The notes under the pieces were generated by a model. That model was not told the origin of the DNA. It did no database searches and worked only from the letters and a program-made list of their open reading frames with translations. A stretch of DNA of 9,230 bases from Nitrospirota bacterium. GTDB taxonomy: Bacteria; Nitrospirota; JACRHJ01. The position numbers were made by a program, and so were the translations under genes. Below, piece by piece: positions 5,336 to 9,230 of this stretch (its first letter is position 1; every line of letters starts with the position of its first letter). The stretch covers positions 1 through 9,230 of the forward strand of contig JAJYGS010000131.1 in the NCBI GenBank assembly GCA_021785055.1, in the 5' to 3' direction.

Positions 5336-6736
5336 TTATTTCCCGATGCAGAACCTGGAAAATATCAGGTTCAGCACATCTTCGGGAGTCGTGCGGCCCA
5401 CAACCTCGCCGACGGCGCCCAGGGCCTCCCGAAGCTCAAGCGCGAGGAACTCGGAGGACAGGTTCCTGCCGCAGCCGCCCTGGAACCTCACAAGCGCCGC
5501 GTCCGCCTCTTCGAGCGCCGTCTTATGCCGCAGGTTTATCAAAGCCTCCGGCATATACTCCCGCACCGGCCCCAAAATCATCTCCCGGATGCGGGAAATC
5601 AAAATATCCAGACCCTCGCCGGTCTTGGCGGAAATACGGACAACGTCGCGACCTTTTTGTAAAAAGGTCGCCAAAAAAACTTTTGAACCGAACTTCTGGG
5701 GCAGGTCTATCTTGTTGATTATGGTTATAGCCCGGCTTTTCTTTGCTTCTTTCTTTTCTCCCGAAAAGAAAGAAGGGTCTTGCTCTTGAATATCCCTGCT
5801 TCCGTCCAGGACGTGAAGTATTATGTCCGCCTCCTCCATCGCAGCCTTCGAACGCCGGATACCCTCTTTTTCCACGGGGCAGCCGCTCTCGCGTATACCG
5901 GCCGTGTCGATTACCCGGACGGGCATGCCGCCTATATTTATCATCTCCTCCACGGTGTCGCGGGTAGTGCCGGGAGTCTCCGCGACAATCGCGCGCTCGC
6001 TCTTCGACAGTGCGTTCAACAGGCTCGACTTCCCTACGTTCGGCGCGCCGACGATGGCAAGCCTTAAGCCCTCCCGCAGGATGCGCCCTTCCTCAAACGT
6101 CGAAAGGAGTTTTATTATACTCTCCCGGATGCGGGTTCCTCTCTCCCTCAGCCCTTCGGCAGGGATATAGTCCACCTCTTCCTCCGGAAAATCTATCGAA
6201 AGCTCCGTCAGGGCAAGAAGCTCCGCCAGAGCGGCCCGTATCTCCTCGATTTTATCCCGCAGGCCCCCGGAGAGCGCTCTTACCGCCGCCTGGCGGCCAA
6301 GCTCCGTCTGTGCGGATATTATGTCCATAACCGCCTCGGCCTGGGTAAGGTCTATCCTGCCGTTTAGAAACGCCCGCTTCGTGAACTCGCCCTGCTCCGC
6401 AAGACGCGCCCCGGCCCGCAAGGCAAGCTCAAGGGTCTTTTTTACCGCTGCGGGGCCGCCGTGGCAGTTGATCTCGGCCACGTCCTCGCGGGTATAAGTC
6501 CGGGGCGCCCGCATGAAGACGCCCAATGCCTCGTCCACCTGCGCGCCGGTTTCAGGATTTACCACTTTACCATAATAAAGCCGATGTGATTGAAAATTAT
6601 CTGCCACTTCTTTGGTAAATGGTACGAAAACCCTCTTTAATATCCCCACTGAACCCGTCCCGGAGATACGGATTATCCCTATCCCCCCGAAGCCCGGCGG
6701 CGTGGATATGGCGGCTATGGTATCCTTGTCGTTCAC
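5336..6736 (-). CDS. mnmE: tRNA uridine-5-carboxymethylaminomethyl(34) synthesis GTPase MnmE
   Basis: MnmE works with MnmG to install (carboxymethyl)aminomethyl groups at C5 of wobble uridine 34 in certain tRNAs, using a folate-derived one-carbon unit; GTP hydrolysis drives the reaction. The 466-residue protein starts DTIAAISTPPGFGGIGIIRISG, the typical folate-binding N-domain. It has the helical domain with AEINCHGG and RAFLNGRIDLTQAEAV, then the inserted G domain: G1 GAPNVGKSS (230-238), G2 TTRD (257-260), G3 DTAG (277-280), G4 NKID (341-344), G5 SAK near 369. It ends in the hallmark CIGK (463-466) whose cysteine is functionally important. The start is GTG at 6736, overlapping the TGA of the upstream sensor gene as GTGA; it gives the family-standard N-terminus. 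Two palindromes lie in frame within the G domain, and an AT-rich patch covers residues about 33-60 (see findings). No clear terminator follows the stop. Confidence 0.97.
   Translation of the reverse strand: MNDKDTIAAISTPPGFGGIGIIRISGTGSVGILKRVFVPFTKEVADNFQSHRLYYGKVVNPETGAQVDEALGVFMRAPRTYTREDVAEINCHGGPAAVKKTLELALRAGARLAEQGEFTKRAFLNGRIDLTQAEAVMDIISAQTELGRQAAVRALSGGLRDKIEEIRAALAELLALTELSIDFPEEEVDYIPAEGLRERGTRIRESIIKLLSTFEEGRILREGLRLAIVGAPNVGKSSLLNALSKSERAIVAETPGTTRDTVEEMINIGGMPVRVIDTAGIRESGCPVEKEGIRRSKAAMEEADIILHVLDGSRDIQEQDPSFFSGEKKEAKKSRAITIINKIDLPQKFGSKVFLATFLQKGRDVVRISAKTGEGLDILISRIREMILGPVREYMPEALINLRHKTALEEADAALVRFQGGCGRNLSSEFLALELREALGAVGEVVGRTTPEDVLNLIFSRFCIGK
5648..5671. repeat. Perfect palindrome inside the mnmE G domain (first)
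   Basis: Arms GCGACCTTTTT (5648-5658) and AAAAAGGTCGC (5661-5671) surround a 2-nt centre. It lies in frame between motifs G4 and G5 of mnmE and encodes the segment around ATFLQKGRDVV (about residues 356-366), slightly longer than this linker is in E. coli MnmE. The AT-rich arms are unlike the surrounding GC-rich codons. Confidence 0.7.
5746..5775. repeat. Perfect palindrome inside the mnmE G domain (second)
   Basis: Arms CTTCTTTCTTTTC (5746-5758) and GAAAAGAAAGAAG (5763-5775), 13 bp without mismatch, flank a TCCC loop. It lies in frame between G3 and G4 of mnmE and encodes SFFSGEKKEA (about residues 322-331). Similar purine/pyrimidine palindromes occur as dispersed elements in some genomes, from memory; copies elsewhere in this genome cannot be seen. 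Confidence 0.75.
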
Positions 6737-8259
6737 TTTTTACCGCGCTCCAGGGCCTTCTTAAGCTCCTTCACGGAAAGCGCGAGCCGCGCCTTCTCAA
6801 GGGCGGCGGACGCCTGCGAGATAAGCCCGGTTATAAGCTCCAGGTCTTCATGCGAGAAGACGTTCCCGGAGAACTTGTCCGACAGGTTTATTACGCCTAT
6901 CACCCGGCCATCCGCCTTGAGCGGCAGGCTTATGAAGGACTTCGTGCGATAATCTGGCCGCTTGGAGATGGCAAGCGCCTTTTCGAGGTCGTCCACGACC
7001 ATCGGCGCGCCGTCCCTCGCCACCCTGCCCGCAATACCCTGGCCGGGTTTTATCCGAAGATTCCTGCCCATCTCCGCCGACAGGCCGCGCGAGACCTCCA
7101 CTATCAGCTCGTCCGTCTTGTGGTTTAAGAGCATGAGGGAGCCGCGCTCCGCCTGCAGAAGCTCCGCGGACTGCTCGAATATGAAGTTTACAAGCTCGCT
7201 TTTGTCCTTGAGCTCGTTCATCCGCGCGCCTATGCCGACGAGTGTTCTTAGTTTCTCGACCTTATCCTCGAGCTGTCCTCTAAGCCTCTGGTTCTCCATC
7301 ATGGCCGCGCACTGGGCGACATAGGTCCTTAGCGCCGGGAGGTCTTCCGCCTTTAGGTCCGCACCGTAAAGGCAAAGGGCGCCGAGGGGATGCCCGGAAC
7401 GCCTTAGCGGTATTACCAAAACGGGCGCCATATCGCCCGGCAGTCCCATCGCAGAGAGCCGCCTCACCTGTCTTACCGGCACATATTCGCCCCTTGATTC
7501 GCCGAGGACGGCCAGGACTCCCTTCTCAAGCTCCTCGCCCGCACTCCGGACAGCCTCCGCCCGCTCGCCCGCGACATAATGCGCCTGCGGGAGAGGTTCT
7601 TTCTCGCCATAGAATATCAGCGACGCGGTGTCGGCGTCGAAGAGCGTAACCACGCAGCGCAGAAGCGTCCCGGCAATGTCCGACAGGGCGCTTTCCCCGT
7701 AGAGCAGGCCTGCGCTCTCAAAGAGCGCGGCCTGGCGGCTGTAACGGAGCTGATATGCGGATTTTTGATGGGATATATGGAAGTGCTGGAGAGCGGTGTT
7801 CCTTACCAGTTCCACCACGCCGGCGAGCCTCTTCTTGCCGGTGTAGCGGTACCGGTGCCTGCCGGTCATGGATACCCTGCCGCCGGCGGCCTTTATCATC
7901 CTTATCGCTTTTTTGTAGTCCTCGCGGCTGGAGAAGGTCTTGCCCCCGGATACGACAAGGGCCGCGTCCCCGTGCCGGACGGGTACAAGGAACACGTTCT
8001 GGCCGGAGTCGCACCTGAAGCTGACGACGCCTTCTCCTCCGGCGGCCTCCCTGATGCGCCTTTTGCACCGGGATTCGCAGAATGCGCCGTCCGGGCCGCA
8101 CCTCCTTAAGCTGCGGCAGAACGGGGACTCGCCGCTCGCCATCCCCACGGGCCCGCCCTCGCCGTCATGCAGGGCGAATTCCATCCCCGTCAGGCGGGAG
8201 AGGGAGTCCTGTATCTGCTGCCATCCCCGGCAGGCTTCAGGCAGGCTTGTCCGCTCCAT
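6733..8259 (-). CDS. PocR-GAF-GAF sensory protein without a visible output domain
   Basis: The 508-residue soluble protein opens with a PocR-type sensory domain (about 8-110). It begins WQQIQDSLSRLTGMEFALHD and has the cysteine set C48, C54, C61, C65 and C83 in SPFCRSLRRC, FCESRC and FRCDSG. A first GAF domain covers about 178-320. A charged, heptad-like linker (about 320-350) joins it to a well-conserved second GAF domain (about 352-490) with PGQGIAGRVARDGAPMVVDDL and SFISLPLKADGRVIGVINLSD. The tail is a short basic helix. GAF domains bind small ligands or mediate dimerisation; PocR domains sense small molecules and their cysteines may bind metal. I see no helix-turn-helix, kinase, GGDEF or phosphatase domain, so the output is unknown. 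The ATG at 8259 has GGAG 7 nt upstream. The stop overlaps the GTG of mnmE (GTGA), so the two are co-translated. yidC lies upstream, where jag is usual. Confidence 0.85.
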   Translation of the reverse strand: MERTSLPEACRGWQQIQDSLSRLTGMEFALHDGEGGPVGMASGESPFCRSLRRCGPDGAFCESRCKRRIREAAGGEGVVSFRCDSGQNVFLVPVRHGDAALVVSGGKTFSSREDYKKAIRMIKAAGGRVSMTGRHRYRYTGKKRLAGVVELVRNTALQHFHISHQKSAYQLRYSRQAALFESAGLLYGESALSDIAGTLLRCVVTLFDADTASLIFYGEKEPLPQAHYVAGERAEAVRSAGEELEKGVLAVLGESRGEYVPVRQVRRLSAMGLPGDMAPVLVIPLRRSGHPLGALCLYGADLKAEDLPALRTYVAQCAAMMENQRLRGQLEDKVEKLRTLVGIGARMNELKDKSELVNFIFEQSAELLQAERGSLMLLNHKTDELIVEVSRGLSAEMGRNLRIKPGQGIAGRVARDGAPMVVDDLEKALAISKRPDYRTKSFISLPLKADGRVIGVINLSDKFSGNVFSHEDLELITGLISQASAALEKARLALSVKELKKALERGKK

Positions 8260-8274
8260 AGTTTACTCCGGGAT

Positions 8275-8313
8275 AAAAACGGGATATTTGGGCGCACTCC
8301 GAATATCCCGTTT
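8275..8313 (-). terminator. Terminator-like hairpin directly before the sensor gene (possible attenuator)
   Basis: Arms AAACGGGATATT (8277-8288) and AATATCCCGTTT (8302-8313) are perfect over 12 bp and extend inward by about four further pairs, including two G-U. On the minus strand the stem runs into five T (8279-8275). It lies after yidC and ends only about 15 nt before the sensor-gene ATG, with no convincing promoter between. It could limit yidC read-through or act as an attenuator. Confidence 0.65.
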
Positions 8314-8333
8314 CCGCAAAGCGAATATTGCGG
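8314..8333 (-). repeat. Second small hairpin abutting the terminator-like stem
   Basis: CCGCAA (8314-8319) and TTGCGG (8328-8333) form a perfect 6-bp stem with an 8-nt loop, starting one base after the larger hairpin ends. In minus-strand RNA it comes first. The loop and both arms of its neighbour share a GATATT/AATATT element. Confidence 0.5.
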
Positions 8334-8362
8334 CGAGCAGGATACGGCCCAACCTTCGGCCT

Positions 8363-9230
8363 TCAGTTATCGCTCGAAAATTTGTTTATATAGAACTGCT
8401 GCGCCATCGTCAGGAGGTTGCTCACGGTGAAGTAAAGCACCAGGCCGGAGGGCAGATTTATGAAAAAGAACGTCATCATGACCGGCATGAGCATCATTAT
8501 CATGTTCTGCTTCGGATCCATGGCGGTGGGGGTCATCTTCTGCATCACAAGCATCGATACGCCCATGACTATCGGCAGCACGTAGTACGGGTCTTTCGCG
8601 GAGAGGTCGTGCAGCCAGAAGATAAACGGCGCGTGCCGGAGCTCTATGGAGTTGCCCAGCACCCTGTAGAGAGCTATGAAAACAGGTATCTGGATGAGCA
8701 TCGGCAGACACCCGCCCATCGGGTTCACCTTGTGCTTCTTGTAAAGCTCCATCATCTCTTTATTGAGCCTGGCCGGGTCTCCCTTATGTTTCTCCTTAAG
8801 CTCCGCGAAATGCGGCTGGAGCTTCTGCATGCGTCTCATGGACTTCTGGCTCTTGTGCGTGAGCGGCGCGAACAGGAGCTTTATGACGACCGTGAGGACG
8901 ATAATGGCCCAGCCCCAGTTGCCGACCAGCCTGTAGAAGAACTTCAGCGCGACAAAGAGCGGCTTTGCAATGAAGGCGAACCAGCCGTAATCCACGGAGC
9001 GTTCAAGATCGTGGTCCGCGGCCTTCAGGCGGTCGTATTCCTTCGGCCCTATATAAAGCGAGAACTTCTCAAGCGGCCCCGTTGACTGTATGCCTACCAT
9101 GCCGGCGCCTATCGGCCCCCGGCTTACTATGGCCTTTATCGGTCCCACAGGCGCGACGGCCGCTATGAAATAATTATCCATTACCGCCGTCCAGCCCGTC
9201 TTGCCCGCATATTCCTTAACGGGTCCTTCC
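8363..9230 (-). CDS. yidC: Membrane protein insertase YidC/Oxa1 (C-terminal part; 5' end outside window)
   Basis: YidC inserts and folds inner-membrane proteins, alone or with SecYEG. The frame is open through the right edge, and an internal Met at 9181 is not the start, since the preceding codons read GKTGWTAVMDNYF, typical of the periplasmic domain. About 288 residues are visible. Counting that Met as 1, the end of the periplasmic P1 domain runs to about 65. A membrane segment follows at 84-105 (GNWGWAIIVLTVVIKLLFAPLT), then the cytoplasmic coiled hairpin with MRRMQKLQP and GDPARLNKEMMELYKKHKVNP. Further membrane segments lie near 158-174, 199-213 and 228-262 (PSGLVLYFTVSN). The groove position held by R366 in E. 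coli is K101 here, a conservative change seen in other YidCs. The P1 domain indicates a Gram-negative host. The stop is TGA at 8365-8363. Confidence 0.96.
   Translation of the reverse strand, partial: EGPVKEYAGKTGWTAVMDNYFIAAVAPVGPIKAIVSRGPIGAGMVGIQSTGPLEKFSLYIGPKEYDRLKAADHDLERSVDYGWFAFIAKPLFVALKFFYRLVGNWGWAIIVLTVVIKLLFAPLTHKSQKSMRRMQKLQPHFAELKEKHKGDPARLNKEMMELYKKHKVNPMGGCLPMLIQIPVFIALYRVLGNSIELRHAPFIFWLHDLSAKDPYYVLPIVMGVSMLVMQKMTPTAMDPKQNMIMMLMPVMMTFFFINLPSGLVLYFTVSNLLTMAQQFYINKFSSDN

Noticed and set aside
5746..5775. Palindrome in mnmE as an intrinsic terminator
   Set aside because: The stem is AT-rich without a GC core followed by a T-run, and termination here would truncate an essential-type gene.
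7940..9085. Plus-strand frame of 381 codons
   Set aside because: It runs antisense across the sensor gene, the hairpin gap and yidC, which are clearly coding on the minus strand. There is no ribosome binding site or domain.

Overview
The window looks like chromosomal DNA of a GC-rich, Gram-negative, respiring bacterium. The evidence is a multiheme c-type cytochrome with paired CXXCH-type motifs and a YidC with a periplasmic region ahead of its membrane core. The cytochrome style is common in Desulfobacterota/Desulfuromonadota and Nitrospirota. That placement is a family-level inference, not proven here.

Layout: the plus strand carries only the 3' end of a multiheme cytochrome gene (2-541). 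It converges on six minus-strand genes, and a symmetrical hairpin between them (575-604) can terminate both sides. In minus-strand transcription order (right to left) come yidC (5' end outside the window), a PocR-GAF-GAF sensor gene, mnmE, a GT4 glycosyltransferase, a glycogen-debranching-like glucosidase and cysK. The sensor gene and mnmE overlap by 4 nt (GTGA), and the glycosyltransferase and glucosidase overlap by 4 nt (ATGA). These are two translationally coupled pairs. The second pair and cysK each have a recognisable sigma70-type promoter.

How the genes relate: yidC (inner-membrane protein insertase) and mnmE (tRNA wobble-uridine GTPase) belong to the widely conserved rnpA-yidC-jag-mnmE neighbourhood. 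Here a cysteine-rich PocR/GAF sensor protein sits where jag is usually found. The GT4-glucosidase pair probably builds or trims an alpha-glucan or related glycoconjugate. cysK performs the last step of cysteine synthesis and appears to be its own transcription unit.

The less ordinary content lies in small structures. mnmE carries two perfect palindromes in frame inside its G domain and an AT-rich patch near its N-terminus. A dispersed-repeat-like element lies upstream of the glycosyltransferase gene. A long nested inverted repeat lies between the glucosidase and cysK. Two abutting hairpins, one terminator-like, sit immediately before the sensor gene. The last heme site of the cytochrome is CX3CH rather than CX2CH. 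I saw no clearly novel multi-gene system, no CRISPR array, no transposase and no tRNA or rRNA gene.
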